NCBI RefSeq assembly: GCF_001458435.1
Contig: NZ_CYSF01000007.1
Coordinates: 186,001 to 250,000 of the forward strand
Direction of reading: 5' to 3'
Source of the DNA: Thalassovita mediterranea
GTDB taxonomy: Bacteria > Pseudomonadota > Alphaproteobacteria > Rhodobacterales > Rhodobacteraceae
DNA length: 64,000 bases
The notes under the pieces were generated by a model. It did not search any database and was not told the DNA's origin. It saw nothing but the letters and a program-made list of their open reading frames with translations. Below are positions 8,291-19,799 of this stretch, one piece after another. The stretch's first letter is position 1, and every line of letters starts with the position of its first letter. A program made the translations under genes and the position numbers.

Positions 8291-9121
8291 GTGTTCGAAC
8301 GTCTGGCAGGCGCGGGAGTGCGGGCTATTTGGGTGTCATTGCTGGTGGCAATCCCCTATTTGCTGCTGCCTGCAGGTCTGGGCGATGCAACAGCGCTGGT
8401 GGTTTTGTTGGCCTTCCTTGCGGGCCTGATGACCTTTCTTGAATACGCGACCCATTATCCGTCAGTTCTGGAATTTCGAGATGCGCCCCCGTTGAACCGG
8501 ATGCGGTTTGCCGCTGCCTTTCTGGTGGTGCTTGTCTTGTCGTTGATCCTGCGCGCAGACCACAGCCCGACCCAATTGGGTCTTTTGTTGCAGGCACTGG
8601 GGCAGATGCTGGGGAATTGGCTGGATTTTCCTTATTCTCCTGTGCGCTTGGCCATTCTGGCGCTGCCTGCGGATGCCCCACAATCGCTGATCGATGCGGT
8701 GCGGATGGCCACGGCGTTGGCTTATGCACTGGCAGGTTCGGTTTTGGTCTTGTTTTTGTTGGTCCTGCATTTCAGCGCGTGGCCAGTGCGCGGTGGTGCG
8801 TTTAACGTCTGGGTTAACCTGCCGATGTTTGACCCCACCAAAGGCGACGTACTGCTGCGCCTGCAGCGTGATGCGCGTATTAACGTAATGTTAGGCTTTA
8901 TCCTGCCATTCTTGTTGCCGGCTGTTCTAAAAGGGCTGGCAGGATGGGTGGACCTCAAGGTGCTGACAAACCCTCATGTGCTGATTTGGTGCATGATGAT
9001 TTGGGCCTGCTTGCCTGCGAACATGATTTTGCGCGGCATCGCGATCGGGCGCGTGGCCGACATGATCGACGAAAAACGCCGCCGCACGTATGCCGAGGCG
9101 AAACTGGTCGATTCGGCCTAA
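8291..9121 (+). CDS. Conserved-type integral membrane protein of unknown function
   Basis: 276 residues, starting at GTG 8291 behind AAGGGA. I do not recognise a functional family. Hydrophobic segments lie near residues 10-50, 72-88, 150-170 and 198-255, separated by a hydrophilic stretch with FDPTKGDVLLRLQRDARINV at about 180-200. This suggests an inner-membrane protein with five to seven helices. The next gene, an endonuclease/exonuclease/phosphatase-fold protein, overlaps or abuts its stop, so the two are probably cotranscribed. Confidence 0.7.
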   Translation: MFERLAGAGVRAIWVSLLVAIPYLLLPAGLGDATALVVLLAFLAGLMTFLEYATHYPSVLEFRDAPPLNRMRFAAAFLVVLVLSLILRADHSPTQLGLLLQALGQMLGNWLDFPYSPVRLAILALPADAPQSLIDAVRMATALAYALAGSVLVLFLLVLHFSAWPVRGGAFNVWVNLPMFDPTKGDVLLRLQRDARINVMLGFILPFLLPAVLKGLAGWVDLKVLTNPHVLIWCMMIWACLPANMILRGIAIGRVADMIDEKRRRTYAEAKLVDSA

Positions 9122-10128
9122 TCGTCTGGGCCGCTGCCCTCTCGCTCCTTTTCTTTTGCTCGCTTCCTGTGCCGACGTGGGCGCAGGACATACGCATTGC
9201 CAGCTATAATACGGCCCTCTCTCGCAAGGGGCCTGGGCTTTTGCTGCGCGACATAGAGCGTGAAGATCCTCAGGTTTTGGCTGTGGTGGCCACTATCGTT
9301 GAGGCGCGCCCCGATGCGATTTTGTTGCAGGATTTCGACTATGACTATTCCGCACTAGCGCTTGGGGCTTTGTCCGCGGCGTTGGATCGATCAGGGCTAT
9401 CGCTGCCGTACCATTTTGCGCTGCGTCCAAACAGTGGCTGGCAAACCGGGTTGGATTTGGATGGCGATGGTCGGATAGGCGGTGCGCGTGATGCGCAGGG
9501 GTTTGGGCGCTTTTCGGGGCAGGGTGGCATGGCGCTACTGTCACGCCACCCAATCGACACAGGCGGCGTTCAGGATTTTTCCCGCTTATTATGGCGCGAT
9601 GTCCCTGGCGCACTTGGGCCAGAGCAGCCGGATGTACTGCCGAAAATACATCAGGACGTGCAGCGCCTCAGTTATGTGGGACATTGGATGGTGCCGGTGA
9701 TGATACCACAAGGGCGGCTGACCCTGTTGGCGTTTCATGCCAGTCCACCGGTATTTGACGGCCCAGAGGATCGCAATGGCTATCGCAATGCTGATGAACT
9801 GCAGTTGTGGCTGGCCCTGTTGGACGGTTTGATGGGGTCACAGCCAGACGGACCCATCGTTCTGCTGGGGGATGCCAACAACGATCCCTATCGCGGCGAA
9901 GGTCACAAAAAGCCGATCAGGGCGTTGCTAAACCACCCCCGATTGCAAGATCCCTTGGCGCAGCATGGCGCGACTGTGGTTTGGGAGCAGACAGGGCCAA
10001 TGCGGGTCGATTATGTTTTGCCCGATGTCTCACTGTTTGTGCGTGGTTCTGGCCAAAGCGCACCCAACCCGACAGCCAGCCGACATCGGCTAGTCTGGGT
10101 CGATATCCGCCTGCCCGAAACCCGTTAG
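8944..10128 (+). CDS. Secreted endonuclease/exonuclease/phosphatase-family protein, start uncertain
   Basis: The product has an EEP (DNase I/Mg-dependent phosphodiesterase) fold. Visible motifs are IRIASYNTALSRKGPG at the mature N-terminus, ILLQDFDYDY, GDGRIGGARDAQGFG, LLAFHASPP, VLLGDANNDPY and the terminal SRHRLVWVD. A signal peptide (LIVWAAALSLLFFCSLPVP, cleavage after TWA) is encoded at about 9118-9183. No ATG, GTG or TTG lies just before it. At 9121 the codon is ATC, overlapping the preceding stop as TAATC. The only in-frame ATG is 8944, giving 394 residues with an odd Arg-rich extension inside the upstream gene. The substrate is unknown. Confidence 0.75.
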   Translation: MGGPQGADKPSCADLVHDDLGLLACEHDFARHRDRARGRHDRRKTPPHVCRGETGRFGLIVWAAALSLLFFCSLPVPTWAQDIRIASYNTALSRKGPGLLLRDIEREDPQVLAVVATIVEARPDAILLQDFDYDYSALALGALSAALDRSGLSLPYHFALRPNSGWQTGLDLDGDGRIGGARDAQGFGRFSGQGGMALLSRHPIDTGGVQDFSRLLWRDVPGALGPEQPDVLPKIHQDVQRLSYVGHWMVPVMIPQGRLTLLAFHASPPVFDGPEDRNGYRNADELQLWLALLDGLMGSQPDGPIVLLGDANNDPYRGEGHKKPIRALLNHPRLQDPLAQHGATVVWEQTGPMRVDYVLPDVSLFVRGSGQSAPNPTASRHRLVWVDIRLPETR

Positions 10129-10166
10129 CGCCAATATAGTGAAATTGCCAAATTGCCCTTCATTTC

Positions 10167-10195
10167 TTGACCAATTCCACCCCAGAGGGTAGGCG
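10167..10195 (+). promoter_or_regulatory. Possible leuB promoter
   Basis: TTGACC, 17 bases, then TAGGCG, 32 bases before the leuB start. The -35 is good and the -10 poor. Confidence 0.3.
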
Positions 10196-10226
10196 TGTGC
10201 CGACAGATTAAACCGAGGAAAACACT

Positions 10227-11330
10227 ATGACCAACCCTTCGCTTCTTATCCTGCCCGGTGATGGCATTGGCCCCGAAGTTATGGCCGAAGTGCGCAAGAT
10301 CATCGACTGGTTCGGTGCCAAGCGTGATCTGGCGTTTGACGTCAGCGAAGGTCTGGTTGGTGGCGCAGCTTATGACGCGCACGGCACCCCGCTGACCGAC
10401 GAAACCATGGAACAGGCACAGCAGGCTGATGCAGTTCTGCTGGGCGCCGTTGGCGGCCCGAAATACGACGATCTGGACTTCTCGGTGAAGCCCGAGCGTG
10501 GCCTCTTGCGCCTGCGCAAGGAAATGGACCTCTACTCCAACCTGCGTCCGGCACAGTGCTTTGATGCGCTGGCCGACTTCTCGTCGCTGAAAAAAGACGT
10601 GGTTGCCGGTCTGGACATCATGATCGTGCGCGAACTGACCTCGGGCATCTATTTCGGTGAGCCGCGCGGCATCATCGAAGAGGGCAACGAACGTGTGGGC
10701 ATCAACACCCAGCGCTACACCGAGTCCGAGATCGACCGTGTGGCCCGCTCGGCGTTCGAACTGGCGATGCGCCGCGACAAGAAACTGTGCTCGATGGAAA
10801 AAGCTAACGTGATGGAATCGGGCATCCTGTGGCGCGACGTTGTGACCGAGGTGGCCAAAGACTACCCCGAGGTTGAGCTGTCCCACATGTACGCCGACAA
10901 CGGCGCAATGCAGTTGGTACGCGCCCCGAAACAGTTTGACGTGATCGTCACCGACAACCTGTTCGGCGACATCCTGTCCGACGCGGCGGCGATGCTGACC
11001 GGTTCGCTGGGCATGCTGCCCTCTGCCAGCCTCGGTGCGCCAATGGCCAACGGCCGCCCCAAAGCGCTGTACGAACCCGTACACGGTTCCGCACCCGACA
11101 TCGCGGGTCAGGGCAAGGCAAACCCGATCGCCTGTATCCTCAGCTTCTCGATGGCGCTGCGGTATTCCTTCGATCAGGGTGCAGAGGCGGATCGTCTGGA
11201 AGCAGCGGTTGAAAAAGTACTGGCCGAAGGTGGCCGCACCGCAGATCTGCTGGGCGAAGAGGGTGTGACCCCGCTGTCGACCTCTGGCATGGGTGACGCA
11301 GTTATCGCGGCCCTAGACGCAAGCCTCTAA
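10227..11330 (+). CDS. leuB: 3-isopropylmalate dehydrogenase
   Basis: Oxidises and decarboxylates 3-isopropylmalate to 2-oxoisocaproate with NAD+, the third leucine step. It is 367 residues, starting [18 protein letters not shown] behind ACCGAGGAAAA. Typical blocks are [48 protein letters not shown] and [40 protein letters not shown] is the NAD-site region. It lies 3.4 kb from leuCD with unrelated genes between, and has its own terminator at 11353-11386. Confidence 0.98.
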   Translation: MTNPSLLILPGDGIGPEVMAEVRKIIDWFGAKRDLAFDVSEGLVGGAAYDAHGTPLTDETMEQAQQADAVLLGAVGGPKYDDLDFSVKPERGLLRLRKEMDLYSNLRPAQCFDALADFSSLKKDVVAGLDIMIVRELTSGIYFGEPRGIIEEGNERVGINTQRYTESEIDRVARSAFELAMRRDKKLCSMEKANVMESGILWRDVVTEVAKDYPEVELSHMYADNGAMQLVRAPKQFDVIVTDNLFGDILSDAAAMLTGSLGMLPSASLGAPMANGRPKALYEPVHGSAPDIAGQGKANPIACILSFSMALRYSFDQGAEADRLEAAVEKVLAEGGRTADLLGEEGVTPLSTSGMGDAVIAALDASL

Positions 11331-11352
11331 GCTGCGTTTCATGATGTAGCGA

Positions 11353-11386
11353 ACGCCCGCCCGGGAAACTGGGCGGGCGTTTTTTA
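11353..11386 (+). terminator. Rho-independent terminator after leuB
   Basis: ACGCCCGCCC pairs perfectly with GGGCGGGCGT across GGGAAACT and is followed by TTTTTA. Confidence 0.9.
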
Positions 11387-11390
11387 TGGG

Positions 11391-13535
11391 CTACAGCATC
11401 TGTTCCAGCTTTTCACGCAAGCTGTCCAGTTTCAAAGGCTTGGATAAATAACCGTCCATTCCCGCATTCAGGCAGCGCTCTTCTTCGCCTGCCAATGCGT
11501 TTGCAGTGACCGCAATGATGGGGATCGGCGGTGTTTTGGCGGCGGCTTCGTTGTGGCGGATCTGCCGTGTGAGTTCGAAGCCGTCCATGACCGGCATATG
11601 GCAGTCGGTCAGGACAATATCGAATTGTTCCTGTTGCCAAAGTTGCAACCCTTCGGCCCCGTCTGAGGCCATGTTGTGCGCATAGCCCAGAATATCCAGC
11701 TGTTTGCCCAACACTGTTCTGTTAATTTCGTTGTCCTCTACCACCAGCACGCGGGGGGCTGTGTCTGATGCGATTTCGGCGGCTGCCGCGGGTTCGTCAA
11801 CAGAGGTCCAATGCGTACGTTGTTCGAAGATAGTGGGCATGGGGTCGCCATTGGGCCGGCAGGTTTCTGCGATTGCCTTCATCATGTCGCTCAGCAACAT
11901 CGGCTTGATCTGCACCAATGCACTATTGGGACCTATCCGCCCGAACCGCGCTGCCCGTTCCGAAGAAAAACGTACGATGCCGCAATTGGGTAGCAGCGCG
12001 GATAGCTCCTCCTGCACTTTTTGCGCGCGGTCCTGTTGTTCGGTAGGCAGTAGAATGACAGCATTAGACGCGTAGTTGCCTTGGCGCACCTCATCCACAG
12101 AATGGATGAAATGCACGTCAGCACCGCTGCGATTGAGCATGTCCTTTAGGCCCGCAGACACATTGATATCATCGAATGGCATACAGAGGATCTGAGTGCC
12201 TGAAATGTCATGCAAACGACTGTCGCCGGGGGCCGCAGGCAGCGGCAAGCTAACGGTGATGTCTGTGCCTTCGCCAAAGGTGCTGTTGACGGTGATCTCG
12301 CCTTCCAGCAGTTCGATCAGGTTTTTGGTAATGGTCAAACCCAGTCCGGTGCCCGAGACTTGCATCTTGGAAACGCCGTCGCCCTGCGTAAAGGGCTGGA
12401 ACAACGCCTTCTGCATTTCTGCGTCCATGCCGATGCCGTTGTCTGTCACCTGAAACCGCACCATCCCATCGGCACAGCGTGACACGCGTAGTGCGACGTC
12501 ACCGCGGCGTTTGGTGAGGCGGCGGGCTGAAAACTTGATTGCGTTGCTGCTAAGATTTAGCAAAATCTGCCGGATGCGACCGCCATCTGTGGTGATGTAC
12601 GCGGGCAGTGTTGGGTCGATATAAAGCCGCACGCGCACATCTGCTTCATCGGCCAAAGGTCGCAGCATCGCTGCAACACCTTCGATCAATGGCAGGAACT
12701 CTGTCCGGTGCAGGTCCACCTCCAGCTTGCCAGCCTCGATCTTGGAGGCGTCCAGAATGTCGTTGATGATCCGCAACAGTGACAGTGCGGAGTTGCGCAT
12801 GGTGCCTGCTACAGGCGCCTGGCGATCGTCCAGACCCATGTTTTCCAGTACATCCAGCATGCCGATCAATCCGTTCATCGGGGTGCGGATTTCGTGGCTC
12901 ATGTTGGCCAAAAATTCGCCTTTTGCGCGCGCAGAATGCTGGGCGCGATGCAGTGCTTCTGCGGCATCCCGATTGGCTTGTTGCGTCAGATACGCGAAGT
13001 AGGCCAGTTCCAGCAACAAAATGGTCGCAACGGTTAACTGGTTCAGGAAAGACCGCAATTCCGGTTTTAGCGCGGCGGGGGCGATCATAGACGGTGGCAA
13101 TGTGATACCTAGCGCGTCACGCAGGTGTAGCGGCCCGGCGGCCATTGCGATTACCGCGGCGATGGAGACAAGACACGTGGCCGCAATCATCGCTGTGCGT
13201 TCATAGTTCCAGGAAAAGAGCAGGAACGGGAATGCAAGGATGGCAAAGAAATAGAGCGCAGCATATTCGCCACCGGACGGTAGGAAAGCGGCAACCAACA
13301 TGAAAAGCGTAAGCCAACCCAGCCAAGCTGCGCGCCCAAGCAGGTGCCAGCCACGCCAGAATATCGCTGCGATTACCAGATACGGTGCAAGCGCAATGAT
13401 CAGCATTTGCACCTCGAAATACTGACCTGTCCACAGGAAGTAGGGCAACCACAGTAGACACGCTGTGATCAGCAATCCCAGTGCCGCGTAGGTCGCCTTA
13501 AGCCGGCGGGCAATTTCACGTTGTTTGGTGTTCAT
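11391..13535 (-). CDS. Membrane-bound hybrid histidine kinase/response regulator (second of a tandem pair)
   Basis: About 714 residues from ATG 13535. Five to six hydrophobic helices in the first 180 residues form the sensor. HisKA follows with ANMSHEIRTPMNGLIGML (phospho-His near 214), then HATPase_c with DNGIGMDAEM and SGTGLGLTI. A degenerate receiver-like stretch starts GTQILCMPFDD. A true receiver domain follows: RVLVVEDNEINRTV and DIVLTDCHMPVMDG (phospho-Asp near 644). There is no Hpt domain. A closely similar kinase gene lies 68 bases upstream on the same strand. The signal and output partner are unknown. An in-frame TTG at 13550 is less likely as start. Confidence 0.92.
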   Translation of the reverse strand: MNTKQREIARRLKATYAALGLLITACLLWLPYFLWTGQYFEVQMLIIALAPYLVIAAIFWRGWHLLGRAAWLGWLTLFMLVAAFLPSGGEYAALYFFAILAFPFLLFSWNYERTAMIAATCLVSIAAVIAMAAGPLHLRDALGITLPPSMIAPAALKPELRSFLNQLTVATILLLELAYFAYLTQQANRDAAEALHRAQHSARAKGEFLANMSHEIRTPMNGLIGMLDVLENMGLDDRQAPVAGTMRNSALSLLRIINDILDASKIEAGKLEVDLHRTEFLPLIEGVAAMLRPLADEADVRVRLYIDPTLPAYITTDGGRIRQILLNLSSNAIKFSARRLTKRRGDVALRVSRCADGMVRFQVTDNGIGMDAEMQKALFQPFTQGDGVSKMQVSGTGLGLTITKNLIELLEGEITVNSTFGEGTDITVSLPLPAAPGDSRLHDISGTQILCMPFDDINVSAGLKDMLNRSGADVHFIHSVDEVRQGNYASNAVILLPTEQQDRAQKVQEELSALLPNCGIVRFSSERAARFGRIGPNSALVQIKPMLLSDMMKAIAETCRPNGDPMPTIFEQRTHWTSVDEPAAAAEIASDTAPRVLVVEDNEINRTVLGKQLDILGYAHNMASDGAEGLQLWQQEQFDIVLTDCHMPVMDGFELTRQIRHNEAAAKTPPIPIIAVTANALAGEEERCLNAGMDGYLSKPLKLDSLREKLEQML

Positions 13536-13602
13536 TCGGGTGGGACGCAAATACTTGAGATACTGGTGTTAAGGAAAAGACGTAAGGCGAACCGGAGGGA
13601 TG

Positions 13603-15843
13603 TCAGGATGTAGAGGCGGTTTTTGTTTCCGCGCGATCATGTCCAAGATGGTAGCGTAGCATGTTTTTGAGCTTCTCCATTTCCACCGGTTTCGCCAGAT
13701 AGTCATCCATGCCGTGTGCCTGACAGCGTTCTCCTTCTCCCTCTAGCGCGTTGGCAGTGATGGCGATGATAGGGGTGCGGGGTTTGTTTTCGGCCTCTTC
13801 GACTTCGCGGATGCGCTGTGTCATTTCGAAACCATCCATGATTGGCATCTGACAATCAGAGAGGATTAGGGAAAACGCCCCGGTCTGCCAGGCCTTGAAG
13901 CCCTCTTCGCCGTGTTCTGCCATATCGTGATCATAGCCCATCAACTCAAGCTGTTTGCACAGCACCATGCGGTTGATCTGGTTGTCTTCGACCAGCAGGA
14001 TCTTGTCGTTCGATTTTGGTTGCGTGTTGTGGGCTTCGGTCTGGGTTGCCTCAGCGTCGGCACTTTTGGAGGGTGCATTGATATCCGCTTGGCGCCTCGA
14101 GAGGGCATAGCCCGGATGCGGAGTGGCCTCGGACGTGGGCAGCGCTCCGCCCAATGCAGCGATTGCGCGCATCAGTTCGCTGCCCATCATCGGGAAAATC
14201 TGGATCCGGTATGTATGATCATCCAGCAAACCATAACGCACATCGCGTGCCGCGCTGAACCTGATGATCCGTGCCGTTGGCAACAGTGTTTTGAGGTCTT
14301 TGGCTAGGGGATCCGCGACGGTTTCATCCGGATTGGGCAGTAGGAATATGGGGTCAGCACCGCTTAGGGGTAGCAGCATACCTAGGTCAGACAGGTCTTT
14401 GACCATGTGCATTTTTGCGCCCGCGCTTTCCACCATTGTGGTCAGGCCGTCGCGCGCCTGCTGGTCCAGTAGGTCAAAGCACACAACCTGTAGGCCACTC
14501 AGATCCGGTGTTCTTTTCGGGCCATCAGCTGTTTCCAGTGGCAGATCGACGCGCACGCGCGTGCCCTCGGCATTTGGGGGGCGTTCGAACCGGATATGTC
14601 CGCCCATCAGCGCAATCAGGGATCGTGTAATTGATAGCCCCAGACCGGTGCCGCCGACCACGCGTCGGGATGTCAGGTCACCGTCGGAAAAGGGCTGGAA
14701 CAAAGTGGCACGTACGTCATCGCTGATGCCTGTCCCGTTATCCAAGATTTCGATGGTAAAACTGTCACCCTCGCCGCGCTGAACCAACATTGTGACATGT
14801 CCTTGGCGTCCGGTTAGTCGTTTGGCAGAGTACTTTACTGCGTTGCTCAGCAGGTTCAGCAGAACCTGACGCAAACGTCCAGAATCCGACCAGATCCATT
14901 CTGGCATGGTGGGATGCACCAAGACACGCAAGCGTACATCGTGATTGTCCGCCATACTTTGCATGGTTTGTGTCGCCCCTTCGATAAGGGGGCGCAATTC
15001 CACTTTGGTGCGCTCTACCTTTAGTTTGCCGGAATCGATCTGGCTGGCATCCAGAATATCGTTGAGGATGCGTAGCAGCGAAAATGCAGAGTTGCGGATC
15101 ATCCCGATGGATCGCGCATGCTGTTTATCTGTGTCGGTGGCTTCCATCACTTCGATCATGCCGATCATACCATTCATTGGCGTGCGGATTTCATGGCTCA
15201 TATTCGCTAGGAAAGCCCCACGAGATCGGGCTGCAGCATCAGCATCGGCCAGTGCTTTTTGGGCTTCTAAGGCGCTGCTGCGATTGAGGTATGCGAAGTA
15301 ATAGAGTTCCACCATCAATGCCGCGGCTACGGTCATCCGAATGCCCCAGTCGACAGTATCGCCGCGCAACGGAGATGGCGGTGGCATAGCCGGAACCCAG
15401 GCAAGATTCCCAAACCGGTCGTAGCTCAGCGCGATGGCCGTGATCAGCCCCAAATATCCCAAGGCCAGCCATTGTTGGCGGTTTTCCGTGCTGGAAGAAA
15501 AGAACAAGAAGGGCAGTCCAACGATGCCTAGGAAAATCAATTCCAGATCAACGGCAGCGCTGTAATAGAGGGTTGTCGCCAGCAGTACAGGTGGGAATGC
15601 CAGCATCCAAAATACCCGCGCCCCATGGTCATAGCGCAGCGCGAACATCAGCATCGCCATCCAGCTGGGCCAGCTGGCAATCGCTGCGGCGGCCATCGCT
15701 GTGCTATCGCCGTAGATCAGGAAAATAAAACACCAAAGCGCCCCCACAAGACTGCTAAGCGCCGCGACCATGCGGGCCAGACGTGTGCGTCTTTTCTTAT
15801 CCTGCGTTGCGAGGTCGAGGCGTATATCGGCCGATGCAGTCAC
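13603..15843 (-). CDS. Membrane-bound hybrid histidine kinase/response regulator (first of a tandem pair)
   Basis: 746 residues from GTG 15843, with the same architecture as its downstream neighbour. A hydrophobic N-terminal sensor (about 25-180) leads to HisKA with ANMSHEIRTPMNGMIGMIE (His near 216), then HATPase_c with DNGTGISDDV and GGTGLGLSI. A degenerate receiver-like region (LQVVCFDLLDQQ) and an acidic linker (residues about 560-605) follow. The receiver has KILLVEDNQINRMV and LILSDCQMPIMDG (Asp near 663). No periplasmic domain of any size is evident, so the membrane helices themselves probably sense. The pair looks like a tandem duplication. Confidence 0.92.
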   Translation of the reverse strand: MTASADIRLDLATQDKKRRTRLARMVAALSSLVGALWCFIFLIYGDSTAMAAAAIASWPSWMAMLMFALRYDHGARVFWMLAFPPVLLATTLYYSAAVDLELIFLGIVGLPFLFFSSSTENRQQWLALGYLGLITAIALSYDRFGNLAWVPAMPPPSPLRGDTVDWGIRMTVAAALMVELYYFAYLNRSSALEAQKALADADAAARSRGAFLANMSHEIRTPMNGMIGMIEVMEATDTDKQHARSIGMIRNSAFSLLRILNDILDASQIDSGKLKVERTKVELRPLIEGATQTMQSMADNHDVRLRVLVHPTMPEWIWSDSGRLRQVLLNLLSNAVKYSAKRLTGRQGHVTMLVQRGEGDSFTIEILDNGTGISDDVRATLFQPFSDGDLTSRRVVGGTGLGLSITRSLIALMGGHIRFERPPNAEGTRVRVDLPLETADGPKRTPDLSGLQVVCFDLLDQQARDGLTTMVESAGAKMHMVKDLSDLGMLLPLSGADPIFLLPNPDETVADPLAKDLKTLLPTARIIRFSAARDVRYGLLDDHTYRIQIFPMMGSELMRAIAALGGALPTSEATPHPGYALSRRQADINAPSKSADAEATQTEAHNTQPKSNDKILLVEDNQINRMVLCKQLELMGYDHDMAEHGEEGFKAWQTGAFSLILSDCQMPIMDGFEMTQRIREVEEAENKPRTPIIAITANALEGEGERCQAHGMDDYLAKPVEMEKLKNMLRYHLGHDRAETKTASTS

Positions 15844-16254
15844 TGTGCTGGCGTTCTCTTTGCTGGTCTTTAAGGGAGGACGGGCTGGCGGGTGATTTGA
15901 GGATCCTGTCGGTTTCTATGGTAGGTTTAGTGTGTTCCCGCTGCGGCAGAGTGTCAATTCTTTGCGCTCCATTCTTTGTTAACGGCCTTCTGGTTGTGTT
16001 TTGTTAGCATAGCGCAGTCTTTTCGATGAAGTGCAGGCGGAGGCCGCGCTTTGTCGGTTTGTAGGCGACAGCGCGGCACGCAGAGGAGCAGGGCGTTGGT
16101 CATCATCAGATGGTTTTGTGGTGCGTGCGGGCACAACGAAATTCATGGCGAGCGCTTGACAAGGCAGAGCAAATCTCCGATAGAGCCTGCACTTTACGAA
16201 GCGCCGCTTGGCAGGGTCCCGAAAACCTGCCGTTCACAAGCCCCGTTTCGGTGT
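15844..16254. other. 411-bp intergenic region holding the tRNA-Pro promoter
   Basis: No credible gene. The left part is the upstream region of the hybrid kinases on minus. The right part holds a sigma-70-like promoter for the tRNA at 16156-16184. Nothing else stands out. Confidence 0.6.
16156..16184 (+). promoter_or_regulatory. Promoter of tRNA-Pro
   Basis: Consensus TTGACA at 16156-16161 with a weak -10 GATAGA at 16179-16184 (17-base spacer), about 70 bases before the tRNA. Confidence 0.5.
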
Positions 16255-16331
16255 CGGAGTGTAGCTCAGCCTGGTAGAGCACTGTCTTCGGGAGGCAGGG
16301 GCCGGAGGTTCGAATCCTCTCACTCCGACCA
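16255..16331 (+). tRNA. tRNA-Pro (anticodon CGG)
   Basis: A 77-base cloverleaf. The acceptor CGGAGTG (16255-16261) pairs with CACTCCG (16321-16327), then discriminator A and encoded CCA. The D arm contains AGCTCAGCCTGGTAGAGC. The anticodon stem CTGTC/GGCAG encloses the loop TTCGGGA with anticodon CGG, reading CCG proline codons. The T arm is GGAGGTTCGAATCCTC. A terminator follows directly. Confidence 0.97.
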
Positions 16332-16335
16332 TTCA

Positions 16336-16362
16336 AAAAGGCGCCTTAGGGCGCCTTTTTTG
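16336..16362 (+). terminator. Rho-independent terminator after tRNA-Pro
   Basis: AAGGCGCC and GGCGCCTT pair across TTAG with a following T run. Confidence 0.85.
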
Positions 16363-16394
16363 GTTCTGGATACCTTAATTTGCAGGCGTGATGG

Positions 16395-16727
16395 TTAGGG
16401 CTTGCCGGACCAATCGAATGTTTCCGCAGGTGTCGATCCGGCACATGCGGTTTCGACCTGTTTGCGCATGGACTCCAGCCGCGATTGATGTGGGCTGCGC
16501 AGAAGTATTCTTAGTTGTTGGCGCGCGCGCCATGCCTCGATCGTACCGAATTCAGTCTCAGCATAAAAATGCGATGGATCGTGGGACAGAACCTGCGTCT
16601 GCGCAGACAGTGCCTGTGTGATCGCCTGGAACCGCCCTGCTTGTCCCGCACCGTTCAGCTGGCCATGCAGTTGCAGAACCGCAGGGCGGATGCGGCGGTG
16701 GGGATGAAACGCTACTGTCGGATTCAT
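16395..16727 (-). CDS. Hypothetical protein, second gene of an unknown pair
   Basis: 110 residues. I do not recognise a family. It is Gln/Ala/Arg-rich (HGQLNGAGQAGRFQAITQAL) with FYAETEFGTIEAWRARQQL in the middle. No signal peptide or membrane helix is apparent, so it is probably cytoplasmic. Its ATG overlaps the stop of the upstream gene as ATGA (16724-16727), which implies translational coupling and a joint role with that protein. It is oriented toward the tRNA-Pro gene. Confidence 0.6.
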   Translation of the reverse strand: MNPTVAFHPHRRIRPAVLQLHGQLNGAGQAGRFQAITQALSAQTQVLSHDPSHFYAETEFGTIEAWRARQQLRILLRSPHQSRLESMRKQVETACAGSTPAETFDWSGKP

Positions 16728-17242
16728 GCAGCCCCCTGCACCAGCGTCAGGCGCGGTTTTTCAACGCGGGGCGCCGCTTGCACGCCCGCGGCGGGGAAAC
16801 GGGCGGCGAATTTTAGGCCTTCGCGCACCAGATGGGGGTCCATGTATCCGTTGGTCAGACGTTCCACCGCATCGCGGGCGTTGGGCGTGTTATCGCGGCG
16901 CATATAGTGCAGCATCCACAGACAGGTTTCTTCATCCGCTGTGACGCGACCACGTTGGTCGATGTTCAGCGGATCAATGACGCACAGATCGTTTCGGCAG
17001 TCACGCAGGCTGCGTAGCAGGGCCTGCAAACGATGGCAGGTGGCAAGCCCTACGGTTTCGCCCCAGCGTTCCACCGCGATGGTTTGCGCGCGAACCCACG
17101 CCTGGCTATCGGGGTTTGCAAAGGTGGTCAGCAGGTGCCGTATCACAGGCAGCAGCCCCAGCTCAAAGGCGTCAAAACCGCATAGGTCAACGCGGCGGGT
17201 GGTTGGCGTATTATTGGGGACATCGGTTAGGGGCGCGGTCAT
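16724..17242 (-). CDS. Hypothetical protein, first gene of an unknown pair
   Basis: 172 residues from ATG 17242 (MTAPLTDVPNNTPTTRRVDL). A longer frame to 17338 exists, but the AGGA-type ribosome site favours 17242. I do not recognise the family. The core includes CGFDAFELGLLPVIRHLLTT, a cysteine-containing helix ATCHRLQALLRSLRDCRNDL, and ADEETCLWMLHYMRRDN. It ends PRLTLVQGAA. It is soluble and largely helical. Stop/start overlap with the next gene indicates a two-gene operon. Confidence 0.65.
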   Translation of the reverse strand: MTAPLTDVPNNTPTTRRVDLCGFDAFELGLLPVIRHLLTTFANPDSQAWVRAQTIAVERWGETVGLATCHRLQALLRSLRDCRNDLCVIDPLNIDQRGRVTADEETCLWMLHYMRRDNTPNARDAVERLTNGYMDPHLVREGLKFAARFPAAGVQAAPRVEKPRLTLVQGAA

Positions 17243-17401
17243 CTTCAAAGGGTCCTTATTGAAATGCGTTTCAGGAACCTGGCTGGGTGGTCTTGGGGGC
17301 CACGATGACTCGGCTGCATATATATCTGATAAAAACACTCGGAAAAATCAAGTCTGATTTTAATGTCGGGTAATCGGGTAATGATGTGGTGATCCTAACA
17401 A

Positions 17402-17432
17402 AAAGGGCGCGCCTGAGTGAGGCGCGCCCTTT
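17402..17432 (-). terminator. Rho-independent terminator after katG
   Basis: AAAGGGCGCGCCT pairs with AGGCGCGCCCTTT across a 5-base loop. On the minus strand the stem is followed by TTTTTGTT, so it serves katG. Confidence 0.85.
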
Positions 17433-17455
17433 CGTGATGTATTGATCGGATCGCG

Positions 17456-19797
<2,342 letters not shown>

Positions 19798-19799
<2 letters not shown>

